Shown here: in pieces, positions 26,122 to 34,274 of the stretch
Layout of the letters: each line of letters starts with the position of its first letter
Numbering within the stretch: the stretch's first letter is position 1
Translations under genes and position numbers: made by a program
Assembly: GCA_050943935.1 (NCBI GenBank)
Contig: JBMNQC010000001.1
Coordinates: 62,001-126,000, forward strand
From: Heteroscillospira sp050943935
Lineage (GTDB): Bacteria; Bacillota; Clostridia; Oscillospirales; Oscillospiraceae
DNA: 64,000 bases
Direction of reading: 5' to 3'
Notes under the pieces: generated by a model
The model's input: the letters and a program-made list of their open reading frames with translations, nothing else
Database searches by the model: none
Told to the model about the DNA's origin: nothing

Positions 26122-26991
26122 ATGATACAGGACCTCACCACCGGAAAGCTTGAAAACGCCTTCCGCAGCCCGGAGCCAAACGCCGACAGCATTACCATTT
26201 GCTTTCAGGACAACCGCGTGCTGCTGAGGCGCGCCGACGACGACAGCCTCACCCTGCCCACCTACTCCGAGGCCTCACATTGGGCCTGGGAAAACGACTG
26301 GAAGCACTGGAACGAGCAGACCGTCCAGTATGTGTTCCGCATTGCCGACACGGACTATTTTATCTGGATGGGCAAGGCCGGAGAGAGTCTTGACCCCGAC
26401 TTCAAGTACGAGATTGTGCGCACCCTGCGGCAGGTGATATCCAAGGACGTCTGCTTTGCCGTTATGACCGCCTGGCACCTGTATATGTGGTACCGCGACA
26501 GCCGCTTCTGCGGACGCTGCGGCACCCTCACCGTACACGACGATGTTGAGCGCATGATGCGCTGCCCCCACTGCGGCAACATGATATTCCCCAAGATCGC
26601 CCCCGCGGTCATCGTTGCCGTCACCGACGGCGACCGCATAGTCATGTCCAAATACGCCGGACGCCCCCACAACAAGCGCTACGCCCTGCTGGCAGGCTTC
26701 TGCGAGATAGGCGAGACCGCCGAGGAGACCGTTCAGCGCGAGGTGATGGAGGAAGTCGGCCTCCATGTCAAGAACATCCGCTATTACAAGAGCCAGCCCT
26801 GGGGCGTGGACAGCAATATGCTCATGGGCTTCTTCTGCGACCTGGACGGAGACGACACCATCCACATGGACAGCAGCGAGCTGGCCCTGGCCGACTGGTA
26901 CGAGCGCGGCAATATGCCCGCCGAAGACGACGGCATAAGCCTCACCCGCGAGATGATGCGCGTATTCCAGGAGGGCCGCGAGCCCCGGTAA
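26122..26991 (+). CDS. nudC: NAD(+) diphosphatase NudC (Nudix, zinc ribbon)
   Basis: The 289-aa protein has a zinc ribbon, FCGRCGTLT then CPHCGNMIFPKIAPAVI (about residues 130-158), followed by the Nudix box GFCEIGETAEETVQREVMEEVG (about 193-214, with GX5EX7REUXEEXGU). The SQPW motif of NADH pyrophosphatases follows the box. It hydrolyses NAD(H) to NMN(H) and AMP and can remove NAD caps from RNA. It lies 38 bases behind the AEC gene with GAAAGGA before its ATG, so the two may be co-transcribed. Confidence 0.92.
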   Translation: MIQDLTTGKLENAFRSPEPNADSITICFQDNRVLLRRADDDSLTLPTYSEASHWAWENDWKHWNEQTVQYVFRIADTDYFIWMGKAGESLDPDFKYEIVRTLRQVISKDVCFAVMTAWHLYMWYRDSRFCGRCGTLTVHDDVERMMRCPHCGNMIFPKIAPAVIVAVTDGDRIVMSKYAGRPHNKRYALLAGFCEIGETAEETVQREVMEEVGLHVKNIRYYKSQPWGVDSNMLMGFFCDLDGDDTIHMDSSELALADWYERGNMPAEDDGISLTREMMRVFQEGREPR

Positions 26992-27003
26992 GCTGCAAAA
27001 ATT

Positions 27004-27041
27004 AAATCAGCCATACGTTTAAAACGTATGGCTGATTTTTA
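27004..27041. terminator. Bidirectional terminator between nudC and HAD gene
   Basis: AAATCAGCCATACGTTT is followed by its reverse complement at 27022-27038 and a T-run. The convergent nudC and HAD genes both end here. Confidence 0.85.
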
Positions 27042-27755
27042 TTATTTAATTGCAGGCAGACCATCCAGCCAACTTTTTATCTCGGCAAAGCTCATGGTTT
27101 TTGCCTCTGCGGGCACCTCACCCGCCCCCTCCGGCGTATCCGTTACCAGAATTACAGGTATTCCCAGCTCCATGGCAGCGGCGTCCTCAACGCAGTTGTT
27201 GCCAATCATGAGGCACTGTTCGGGCTTTTTGCCCAACTTTTCCAGCACGGCGGAGAAATAGGCGGGGTTGGGCTTGGTGGCGCAGCAGTTCTCGTAGGAG
27301 GTGACCAGGGCGAAATCCTCAAGCTTCAGGTTTATCCATCTCAAACGCGTTTCCACGCCGCACAGGGGGAAAATAGGATTGGTGGCCAAAGCCACAGTAT
27401 ATCCCTTGTCTCTCAGGCCTGCAATCATGGGCGCGCAGTCGCGCTCCTCACGCAGCACAGCCCTGGCGTCATTGAACTCGCAGCAATAGAAATCATTGGT
27501 AACAGGCTCCAGCTTCCGAACTCCGGCTCCCATCAGCTCCTGAAAGCGCTTCCAGAACACCTCCCGGTTTGTGGCCCCGCCGTCGTTCTTCACCATGGCC
27601 CTGGTGCCGTCCCAGAGGGCTTTTATAAGCGGTTCAGCCTCCACGCCGTAGGGCGCGAGCTTTTTGGCCATACCGGGAAAATATACCCCGACGAATTCTT
27701 TTTCGGAAAAGGGCAGCAAGGTGCCGTCAAGGTCAAAGAGGATGGTGTCCAGCAT
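27042..27755 (-). CDS. HAD superfamily hydrolase
   Basis: This is a 237-aa HAD protein. Motif I is ILFDLDGTLLPF with the nucleophile and acid/base aspartates, motif II is ATNPIFP (threonine), motif III is the lysine in TKPNPAYF, and motif IV is IGNNCVEDAAAMELGI. An all-helical cap lies between motifs I and II. It is probably a small-molecule phosphatase; the substrate is unknown. It is the last gene I assign to the chromosome before the prophage. Confidence 0.88.
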   Translation of the reverse strand: MLDTILFDLDGTLLPFSEKEFVGVYFPGMAKKLAPYGVEAEPLIKALWDGTRAMVKNDGGATNREVFWKRFQELMGAGVRKLEPVTNDFYCCEFNDARAVLREERDCAPMIAGLRDKGYTVALATNPIFPLCGVETRLRWINLKLEDFALVTSYENCCATKPNPAYFSAVLEKLGKKPEQCLMIGNNCVEDAAAMELGIPVILVTDTPEGAGEVPAEAKTMSFAEIKSWLDGLPAIK

Positions 27756-27861
27756 GGTAAGTTCCTTTCAAAAAGTTTAAAGTGTAATGACCTATTCTAT
27801 CATAATAATTCAAAAATTAAAAGTACTTTTTACTTATGATGTTCAAGATGAAAATGCTACT

Positions 27862-27907
27862 AATAAGAGTAACAAAGGGTAACACCCCTTGTTGCTCTTA
27901 TTTTTTT
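27862..27907 (+). terminator. Terminator-like hairpin upstream of the first phage gene
   Basis: AATAAGAGTAACAAAGGG pairs with CCCTTGTTGCTCTTATT (one bulge, one G-T pair) and is followed by T7. No + strand gene ends here. It is therefore either a leader terminator in front of the phage operon or an insulating terminator at the phage boundary. Confidence 0.7.
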
Positions 27908-27929
27908 ATTCAATCGGAGGTGAAAAGCC

Positions 27930-28184
27930 ATGAGCGGGAAGTATTTGGGGCCGGAGGATCGCCAGGTGATCGCCCAGGCGTGGGCCGCTTATTCGTCCGT
28001 GGCCGAAATCGCCCAAAAGGTGGGCGTGGCAAAGAAAACGATCTATGAGGAATTGCGGAGAGGACAGGACGGCGAAAAGCTGGACCACAACCAGCGGCCT
28101 GCCTATGACCCGGAACTGGCCCAGCGCCGTTTCCAGGAAAACCTCCGCCGCAGGGGCAAGTGGAGAGTGGCGGCGGGACAGTAA
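27930..28184 (+). CDS. Small HTH DNA-binding protein, IS30-like HTH
   Basis: The 84-aa protein starts at ATG 27930 behind GGAGGTG. LGPEDRQVIAQAWAAYSSVAEIAQKVGVAKKTIYEELRRG (residues about 6-45) is a helix-turn-helix of the IS30 transposase N-terminal type, but there is no transposase catalytic domain. The C-terminus is basic. It is the first gene of the phage + strand array and may be a regulator of that array. Confidence 0.75.
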   Translation: MSGKYLGPEDRQVIAQAWAAYSSVAEIAQKVGVAKKTIYEELRRGQDGEKLDHNQRPAYDPELAQRRFQENLRRRGKWRVAAGQ

Positions 28185-28216
28185 CCGCCGGCGACATAGA
28201 AAAGGAGGACAACAAC

Positions 28217-28678
28217 GTGCTGGAGTTCAAAAGAAACAGATACGGGAACTGGGTGGCCGCTGTCGGCAAGTGGCATTTCCAGATCAACCAGACCAGAGTG
28301 GGCGCAAAGCATAACCCGAAACCGTTTTGGGTGCTGGCCGCCAGAGGATCCAAAAAGGACGTGAAAAGCCTGGACACCGGGCGGCACCGTCGTTTTGAAA
28401 GCATGGAGGCGGCGGCGGAGTTCTGCGAGGCCCTGGCCGCCGGCAAGGTGACCCTGGAGGAAATCCAGGCGCAGTTTGACGCAGAGGACGCAGCTGCAGA
28501 GCAGGCGGCGATCAAGGCCGCCACCGAGCGGGCCAGGGCGTTCCGGGACAAGCTGGAGGCCCTGAACATTTCATACGCCACCCTGCTGGACCTGATGGAC
28601 GAACAAATGAACATGGGCGACCTGTCCCACCGGATCCTTTTGGGATATGAACGCGGGGAGGGCCTGCCCAATGTGTGA
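28217..28678 (+). CDS. Phage hypothetical protein, 153 aa
   Basis: The chosen start is GTG at 28217 behind AAAAGGAGG; an upstream ATG in the same frame has no site. The N-terminal half (LEFKRNRYGNWVAAVGKW, then FWVLAARGSKKDV) is beta-rich and the C-terminal half (residues 65-130) a long charged helix, possibly coiled coil. The family was not recognised. Confidence 0.65.
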   Translation: MLEFKRNRYGNWVAAVGKWHFQINQTRVGAKHNPKPFWVLAARGSKKDVKSLDTGRHRRFESMEAAAEFCEALAAGKVTLEEIQAQFDAEDAAAEQAAIKAATERARAFRDKLEALNISYATLLDLMDEQMNMGDLSHRILLGYERGEGLPNV

Positions 28679-29009
28679 CACCAAAACCGCCGTGGAGGCC
28701 CTGGCAACCATCCCGGCCCCGGAGATCGACGCGGAGCGGCTGGCAGAGGCCGCCCGCCTGCTTTCGGAGGTGTGGCAGAACATCGTCCGAACCATTGAGG
28801 AAGCGGCCGGCAGCCTGGGCAACTGGCTGAAAGCTGTGGCGGCGGAGGTTGAGGCACAGCACGAAATGGAAACGGCCCTGCGCTGGGCCTCTGTGGACAA
28901 CCGCAAGCTATACAACCGATACCGGCACACAAAGAAACGGAGAACCCGCAAGAAGTACGCCAAGCGGATCCTGAAATGGTACAGGGCGGAGGTGCTGGGC
29001 AATGGCTGA
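28671..29009 (+). CDS. Phage hypothetical protein, 112 aa
   Basis: Its ATG at 28671 overlaps the previous stop, with GGGGAGGG eight bases upstream. The protein is helical with a strongly basic stretch (NRYRHTKKRRTRKKYAKRIL) near the C-terminus that could bind nucleic acid. The family is unknown. It overlaps the methyltransferase gene by eight bases. Confidence 0.6.
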   Translation: MCDTKTAVEALATIPAPEIDAERLAEAARLLSEVWQNIVRTIEEAAGSLGNWLKAVAAEVEAQHEMETALRWASVDNRKLYNRYRHTKKRRTRKKYAKRILKWYRAEVLGNG

Positions 29010-29575
29010 CATGATCCCGCTGCCCGAAAAGCAGTACACCGTCATTTATGCGGATCCACCGTGGGCGTACCGCCAAGTGGGCGCCACGGACAAAGCGCGA
29101 GGCACCGCCGTGAAGCATTACCCCACAATGACCACGGCAGAAATATGCGCCATGCCGGTCCGCGAAATCTGCGGGGGGGGGGTCCGCTTGTTTTCTGTGG
29201 GCCACGTTCCCAAACATCGGGGACGGCATAAAGGTGCTGGAGGCGTGGGGGTTCGAGTACAAGACCGCCGCCTTTGTATGGGTAAAGAAGTACGCCAAGA
29301 GCGGGAAAAACTTTTGGGGCATGGGATCCTACACCCGCGCCAATGCAGAGGTTTGCCTGTTGGGCGTGTCCAAGGACTTCAAGGCAAAGGAACAGATCCG
29401 CAGCCATGGAGTACACCAGATCATTGAGGCCCCTTTTGAGGGGCACAGCAAAAAGCCGGACGAAACCCGGCGCCGGATCGTTGACCTGCTGGGCGACGTT
29501 CCGCGTATTGAGTTATTCGCCCGGCAGCGGGCCGACGGCTGGGACGCCTGGGGAAACGAAGTCCCGGCAGAATGA
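29002..29575 (+). pseudogene. MT-A70 family adenine methyltransferase, frameshifted at a G10 tract
   Basis: The first frame (29002 on) encodes YTVIYADPPWAYRQVG with the DPPW catalytic motif of N6-adenine methyltransferases. Homology jumps to the +1 frame right after the run of ten G at 29173-29182 and continues ACFLWATFPNIGDG, FEYKTAAFVWVKK and FEGHSKKPDETRRRIVDLLG to 29575. Nine G would give one intact protein of about 190 aa. So the gene is inactivated, phase variable by slippage, or affected by a homopolymer sequencing error. MT-A70 phage enzymes modify adenine in phage DNA. Confidence 0.85.
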
Positions 29576-29585
29576 GGAGGACGAC

Positions 29586-30383
29586 ATGGGAAACTGGTTA
29601 GAAAACACCTGGCGGCGGTTCATGGGTGAGGCTGTGACCGCCAGCACGGAATTGTCCGACGCCATGCACCCCGCGCCCGAAAAGGTGGCGCAGGAGTTCG
29701 TAACCGTCGGAGCGGACGGCACCCTGGGCGGGTACATGGCCAAGGTGGCGCAGAACAATGTGGACATTACCATGAAAACCTTTTTTCTGAATACATACGC
29801 GGAGGAGATCCAGCGCCCCGGCGCGGACGATCTGCTGGACTGGCTGGAAAGTACGGACTTTTTCACGGCGCCGGCGGGAGCGAAACACCACGGCGCATTT
29901 TACGGCGGCCTGATGATCCATAGCATGAACGTGTGGCGCCGCCTGCAGGAAATCACGATCCGCGACCTGACGGACAGGAACGCGCCGGGGGTTTACACCC
30001 TTTCGGCGGAGGAGCGGGAAACCGTGGCAATCCTGGGCCTGCTGCACGACGTTTGCAAGGTGGGCGTGTATCACACCGAAACCAAGCGCCGCAAAAACCA
30101 GACAACAGGCCAATGGGAGGACTACCAGGCGTATACGTTCCGCGATCCGTTCCCCCTGGGGCACGGAGAGAAAAGCCTGTACCTGATCAGCCGCTTTATG
30201 AAACTGACCGAGGCGGAGGCCCTGGCCGTCCGGTGGCACATGGGAGCCTTTGACGCCGCCGCCCGTGGCGGCAGCAGGGACATAAACGCCGCCATGGACG
30301 CAACCCCGTGGGTGTGGCGTCTGCATGAGGCGGATATGTGCGCCGCCCATATCGACGAAAAGGAGGCGCCCGCCGATGATTAA
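29586..30383 (+). CDS. HD domain phosphohydrolase
   Basis: The 265-aa protein starts at ATG 29586 with GAGGAGG upstream. It has an HD-domain metal site: GLMIHSMNVWRRL (about residue 108), then LLHDVCKVGVYH (about 150), then WHMGAF. HD proteins hydrolyse nucleotides or cyclic nucleotides; the substrate is not evident. It overlaps the next gene by eight bases, typical of this early array. Confidence 0.8.
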   Translation: MGNWLENTWRRFMGEAVTASTELSDAMHPAPEKVAQEFVTVGADGTLGGYMAKVAQNNVDITMKTFFLNTYAEEIQRPGADDLLDWLESTDFFTAPAGAKHHGAFYGGLMIHSMNVWRRLQEITIRDLTDRNAPGVYTLSAEERETVAILGLLHDVCKVGVYHTETKRRKNQTTGQWEDYQAYTFRDPFPLGHGEKSLYLISRFMKLTEAEALAVRWHMGAFDAAARGGSRDINAAMDATPWVWRLHEADMCAAHIDEKEAPADD

Positions 30384-30558
30384 GCAGTTATGTAAGCCCT
30401 GCGCCGTTGGCCTGGCAGACCGGGGCAAGACCGTGAAGCAGATCGCGGCCAGGTGCGAGAAAATCACCTGTGCAGAGTGTGGCCGCCGCCGGTTCGGGGT
30501 TTCCTACGAAGTGACTGGGCGGGCAAGGAGAAAGAAAAAGGAGGCACCGGAGAAATGA
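30376..30558 (+). CDS. Small Cys-rich phage protein, 60 aa
   Basis: The ATG at 30376 follows AGGAGG by nine bases. The protein has CKPC near the N-terminus and CAEC at about residues 34-37, a probable zinc knuckle, and a basic lysine-rich tail. It resembles small phage zinc-binding proteins of unknown function. Confidence 0.65.
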   Translation: MIKQLCKPCAVGLADRGKTVKQIAARCEKITCAECGRRRFGVSYEVTGRARRKKKEAPEK

Positions 30559-31502
30559 GCCAGAAAAAGGAAAAGTACGCCCGCAGCATGGAAAAGCGGG
30601 TGGGCAAGCTGGAGGACCGGGTGGACAAGATGGACACCGAACTGACCGCCCACGCGATCCGGCTTTATAACATCGAGGACGACCTGGCCGTGTATAACGC
30701 AGCCATGAGCGCCAGGGAGGAAAAGCGGATCCGGGCAGAACTGGCCGCCAAGCGTGAGGCCAGAAACGAAAAGCGGGAGCAGGAACGGATCCACGCCAAG
30801 CGCGTGACCCTTGCCGTCCTGTTTGGCCTGCTGGCCATTCTGGTCCTGATCATCATGGCCCGCGCCGCTGACGCGAACCGGGCGGAAGATCTGGCACCCA
30901 CCACCACCGCGTCGGTGACTGTTTCGGCGGTCCCCGACCAGGTATTATACATTCTGACGTCCACGCCCGTGCCCACGGAGCGGGTGGATCCGCTGGAGGG
31001 TGTGCCGGTTTGGGAGTGGCCGGAGGACGTGCTGCTGGCCAATGGTTATTATTCCCTGGCGGTCCCCATGCCATACGAATACCAGGGATATATGAGGCGG
31101 TACTGCGAGGAATACGGCTGCCCCTACCCCCTGGCCCTGGCTGTTGCAGATTGGGAAACGCGTGGGCGGTTCAATATGGACGCCGTGGGCGCTGACGGTG
31201 AGGTGGGGATCATGCAGTTGCTCCCCGGACCTGATGGAGCATACCACGACGAACTGGAGGCCGCAACCGGCCTGGCCCCCACCACCCCGGAGGGTAATAT
31301 TGCCGGCGGGTGCTACCTGCTGGGGGAATACCTGGCAGAGTTCGGCGGCGACGTTGAAAAGACCGCCATGGCCTACAATATGGGCCGAAGCGGCGCGAAA
31401 AACGCGTGGGCGGCGGGTGTCGCCTCCACCGAATACTCCAGAGCCGTGGCCCAGGCCGTGGAACGCTGGGAGTGTACCGTGAACGCATGGAACGGCGTAT
31501 GA
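30555..31502 (+). CDS. Membrane-anchored lytic transglycosylase (SLT domain)
   Basis: The 315-aa protein starts with ATGA overlapping the previous stop. Residues 1-85 are a charged coiled coil, 86-105 one membrane helix, then a Thr/Pro-rich linker, and from about 165 an SLT-type domain: LALAVADWETRGRFNMDAVG, with the likely catalytic glutamate in WET, and GEVGIMQLLPG. It would cleave glycan strands outside the membrane. Its position far from the tail genes is odd; it may aid DNA entry, lysis, or envelope remodelling during lysogeny. Confidence 0.82.
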   Translation: MSQKKEKYARSMEKRVGKLEDRVDKMDTELTAHAIRLYNIEDDLAVYNAAMSAREEKRIRAELAAKREARNEKREQERIHAKRVTLAVLFGLLAILVLIIMARAADANRAEDLAPTTTASVTVSAVPDQVLYILTSTPVPTERVDPLEGVPVWEWPEDVLLANGYYSLAVPMPYEYQGYMRRYCEEYGCPYPLALAVADWETRGRFNMDAVGADGEVGIMQLLPGPDGAYHDELEAATGLAPTTPEGNIAGGCYLLGEYLAEFGGDVEKTAMAYNMGRSGAKNAWAAGVASTEYSRAVAQAVERWECTVNAWNGV

Positions 31503-31750
31503 CCGGCGCCCCGTCCTGGCGGGACACCGTGGAGCGGTCCCGGCGGGAACGATGGGAACCCAAAAGCCTGGCCAGGGTAACACACCCGGCGCATGGCAGC
31601 GTGGTGGTGCCGCACCGCTCCAACCTGGCCGCCATCCTGAACGCGGCGGAGGTTTGGGGCTATGACTGGATGGAGATTAAGGACGCCACCGTGTACGTTG
31701 CGGAGCCTGGGGCCGTGGCCGCAAAAATGCCTATACATATTAGATATTAA
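31499..31750 (+). CDS. Phage hypothetical protein, 83 aa
   Basis: A start at 31499 overlaps the transglycosylase stop as ATGA; an in-frame ATG at 31487 is an alternative. The conserved-looking part is VVVPHRSNLAAILNAAEVWGYDWMEIKDATVYV. The family was not recognised. Confidence 0.55.
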   Translation: MTGAPSWRDTVERSRRERWEPKSLARVTHPAHGSVVVPHRSNLAAILNAAEVWGYDWMEIKDATVYVAEPGAVAAKMPIHIRY

Positions 31751-31763
31751 GGAGGAACGCGCA

Positions 31764-32390
31764 ATGTTAGAGAAACGGGGGCTTTGCAAGGTGCTGAAAA
31801 GTACCTATGCGCGGGGCTATGAGTATGTACCGGAGGGCCGCATGGTCACGATCAACGGCAGATCGTGGGCCGTACAATGCGACGCCCGCGACGTGCCGGT
31901 GGAGGCGTCGGTGCAGATCGTGGAAAATGTCGGCTATATGCCAACGGATCCCATGCTGGTCCAGAAAGGCGAACCAAACCAAATGATCATGCCGGACGCC
32001 GCAAAAATCCGTATGGACTTTTTCAAGGACGAAAGCGGCGAAATGGTGACCATGAAAAAGATCCCGGTTATTTACCGGGACCGATGGCAGCTGTACCAGA
32101 CCGAGCGGGGCGCGGTGTATGGGTTCGACACCGAGATCATGCGGATTATTGATTTTAAGGCGGCGGAGCCTGCCACCTACATGGCGGCGTCCGGGGCCAT
32201 GGGGATCTGGTCCTGCCATGGCGTGGCCGTCTATATCGCACCGGGCCGCTTTTCCTGGGAGGACAGCCAGAAGATCCACCACATTGCCGCCCTGGACTGG
32301 GAGAACCAGCTGGCCAATGAGGACCCGGTGGCCAATATGTCCCTGTTTGACGGCGACGACGACGTGGCCCTGCTGGGCGCGGAGGAATGA
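31764..32390 (+). CDS. Phage hypothetical protein, 208 aa
   Basis: The ATG at 31764 has AAGGAGG upstream. The protein is compact, mixed alpha/beta and acidic at the C-terminus (SLFDGDDDVALLG). That DDDV-type tail recalls clamp-binding or ssDNA-binding peptides, but this is only an impression. No family was recognised. Confidence 0.65.
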   Translation: MLEKRGLCKVLKSTYARGYEYVPEGRMVTINGRSWAVQCDARDVPVEASVQIVENVGYMPTDPMLVQKGEPNQMIMPDAAKIRMDFFKDESGEMVTMKKIPVIYRDRWQLYQTERGAVYGFDTEIMRIIDFKAAEPATYMAASGAMGIWSCHGVAVYIAPGRFSWEDSQKIHHIAALDWENQLANEDPVANMSLFDGDDDVALLGAEE

Positions 32391-32393
32391 GCC

Positions 32394-32774
32394 ATGACGC
32401 AGTTTGAGAAGATCACGGCATCCCCGGAGGCCCTGGGTGAGTTCCTGGGGTCCCTCCCTATCCTGCAAGGCCCCTGGGACGACCTTTTCCAGTCCTGTTT
32501 CTGTTCGGAGTGCCACGCGGAGAACTGCGACGCCGAAAACTGCCACCACCAGGCAGAGAGGAACAACCCAACCTGGTGGCTGAAACTGCCCTATACGGGC
32601 ACCGGCCCAGTGAGAACGGACAGCCCGGACCCGTACAAGCAGCAGGCCGCCGGCCTGCGCCTGGAGGCCCTGCACCAGCGAAACCGTTTTGGCCGCCACC
32701 TGCTGGCCATGGAACTGGAGGGCGCAGCGGCCACCATTGAGGCCCTGACAGCGGAAAGAGAGGCAAGCGAATGA
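32394..32774 (+). CDS. Cys-rich phage hypothetical protein, 126 aa
   Basis: The start at 32394 has GGAGGA upstream. A cysteine cluster (CFCSECHAENCDAENCHH, about residues 36-53) may bind zinc, followed by a helical C-terminus. The function is unknown. It overlaps the next gene as ATGA. Confidence 0.6.
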   Translation: MTQFEKITASPEALGEFLGSLPILQGPWDDLFQSCFCSECHAENCDAENCHHQAERNNPTWWLKLPYTGTGPVRTDSPDPYKQQAAGLRLEALHQRNRFGRHLLAMELEGAAATIEALTAEREASE

Positions 32775-33040
32775 GCAAGAACGCGCCGGCCTGCCGTACC
32801 TGCTACTATATGCGGCTGATCGGCAGGGCGAACATTACCGGGAACAACAGATACCTAAAAGGCCCGCGTGGGGATTGTCATTGCAAGCACCCGGAGGCCC
32901 TGGCCACATTTCAAAAGGTGTGCCCGCGCAGCCCGCGCATGGCGGGGTTTATCGGATTTACCGCGCCGGGCGAAAATGTCCCGCAGATCAAGACAAGCCC
33001 GAAATGGTGCCCGCTGCGGGATGAAAACTGCCAAAAATAA
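32771..33040 (+). CDS. Cys-rich phage hypothetical protein, 89 aa
   Basis: It is translationally coupled to the previous gene. CRTC near the start, CHCKHPEA in the middle and CPLRDENC at the end give several metal-binding pairs. Similar proteins with a closing WCP motif are common in Clostridial phages, without known function. Confidence 0.65.
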   Translation: MSKNAPACRTCYYMRLIGRANITGNNRYLKGPRGDCHCKHPEALATFQKVCPRSPRMAGFIGFTAPGENVPQIKTSPKWCPLRDENCQK

Positions 33041-33072
33041 CCAGCCGCGCAAGCGGCAGAGAGGAGGCCACC

Positions 33073-33306
33073 ATGGACGTGACCGTGAACATGACGGCGG
33101 AGGAGTTCCTGGACTTTATGGCCTGGAAGAAAGACCACACACACCACAAGGCCGAAATGGCGGCCAAAAATACGGAACTGGAGTTCATGGCAAAGAAAGT
33201 ATGCTGGGCCATCGTGGCAGATGCCAAGCGACCCGGCAAGGTCAAAATTGCAGACCAGGACCACGCGGCGGAACTGCTGGAACTGGCCAACGAATACCTG
33301 ATGTAA
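33073..33306 (+). CDS. Phage hypothetical protein, 77 aa
   Basis: The start at 33073 follows AGAGGAGG. The protein is helical and charged (MTAEEFLDFMAWKKDHTHH). No domain was recognised. Confidence 0.6.
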   Translation: MDVTVNMTAEEFLDFMAWKKDHTHHKAEMAAKNTELEFMAKKVCWAIVADAKRPGKVKIADQDHAAELLELANEYLM

Positions 33307-33313
33307 AAAGAAA

Positions 33314-33410
33314 GCCACCTGCGCCTGGTGCTGTCAACACGGCGCAGGTGGCGATATAGACGACGGGAAACCGTCCGGGAACACCTATATTATATCACGA
33401 TCCCGGACGG
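33314..33410. repeat. Two adjacent inverted repeats in the gap before the HUH gene
   Basis: GCCACCTGCGCC (33314-33325) pairs perfectly with 33341-33352. CCGTCCGGGA (33371-33380) pairs perfectly with TCCCGGACGG (33401-33410) around a 20-base AT-rich loop. Neither has a T-run. Because they directly precede a replication-type HUH protein gene, they are candidates for its nicking/origin hairpin or for a regulatory RNA structure. Confidence 0.6.
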
Positions 33411-33503
33411 AAAGCAACCGGAAAAAGCGGCGGGGCGGGTGCCCCGCATAGCACCGGTAAGAGCAATTAGCAAAGTGACCAGAGAGCCAGAAAGGAGATC
33501 ACC

Positions 33504-34253
33504 ATGGCCTATGTGCATAGGGTGGTGAAAGCTGGCCAGAGCGTCGAACATAGGAAAATGCAGTCTTTCCGGGTACATACAAAGGGGGTCCAACGGCAAC
33601 CCAACAAGGGGACGACCTCCGAAAAGCAAGCCAAGATCAACGAGCGGGTGACAGAGGAAAGACTGCGCTGGAAGATCAACGCCAATTTCAGGTATAGGGA
33701 TCTCCACGCTGTTCTCCACTACTGGGACAAGGAAACGACCTTTGAGCAGGTCATGGAGGACAGGGCGCTTTTTCTGAAACGCCTGCGGAGGATCTGCCAG
33801 AGGCGAGGGATCCAGTTCAAGTACATAGCGGTGACGGAAACCAAGCGCATGACCAACCCGCACCACCACGTCATAATTTCCAAAATGGACCCGGAGATCA
33901 TCATGGAGGCGTGGGAGGGCGTCCCGGCTGGAGGTGGCGGCGTCAGCTTCAAACCCATGGACAACCGGGGGAACCACTACAAGCTGGCCAATTACCTGAT
34001 GAAAGAAAGCCGGTCCACCATGGAGCGGTACAAGGAACTGGGAAAACGCGGCAAACGCTTTTCGTGCAGCCAGGGCATGGAGGAACCGGAGATCACATAC
34101 ACCGTGGTTTCGTCCTCTGCCTGGAGAAAAGAACCAAAGGCCAGAAAAGGCGCCGCGCTGTATAAGTTCGACGACGGATCCACCTGCAGGAGCGGGTGGC
34201 ATGAGATCAGCGGCTACCCATACCAAGAGTATTTCGAGGTTTTCAACGAATAG
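33504..34253 (+). CDS. HUH-type (rolling-circle Rep-like) protein
   Basis: The 249-aa protein has the HUH signature NPHHHVII at about residues 113-120 and a downstream tyrosine helix HYKLANYLMKES (about 159-170), the order seen in relaxase/replication endonucleases of the G2P-like group. It would nick one strand and stay bound through the tyrosine. The N-terminus is basic. The stop is TAG. HUH proteins are unusual in double-stranded tailed phages, so the role could be replication or a domesticated mobile-element function. Paired hairpins lie just upstream. Confidence 0.75.
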   Translation: MAYVHRVVKAGQSVEHRKMQSFRVHTKGVQRQPNKGTTSEKQAKINERVTEERLRWKINANFRYRDLHAVLHYWDKETTFEQVMEDRALFLKRLRRICQRRGIQFKYIAVTETKRMTNPHHHVIISKMDPEIIMEAWEGVPAGGGGVSFKPMDNRGNHYKLANYLMKESRSTMERYKELGKRGKRFSCSQGMEEPEITYTVVSSSAWRKEPKARKGAALYKFDDGSTCRSGWHEISGYPYQEYFEVFNE

Positions 34254-34274
34254 CTACGACGGGAGGAAAAACAA

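Noticed and set aside
27930..28184. IS30 transposase remnant
   Set aside because: Only the HTH part matches; the frame is complete with a good start and stop and no catalytic DDE sequence lies downstream.
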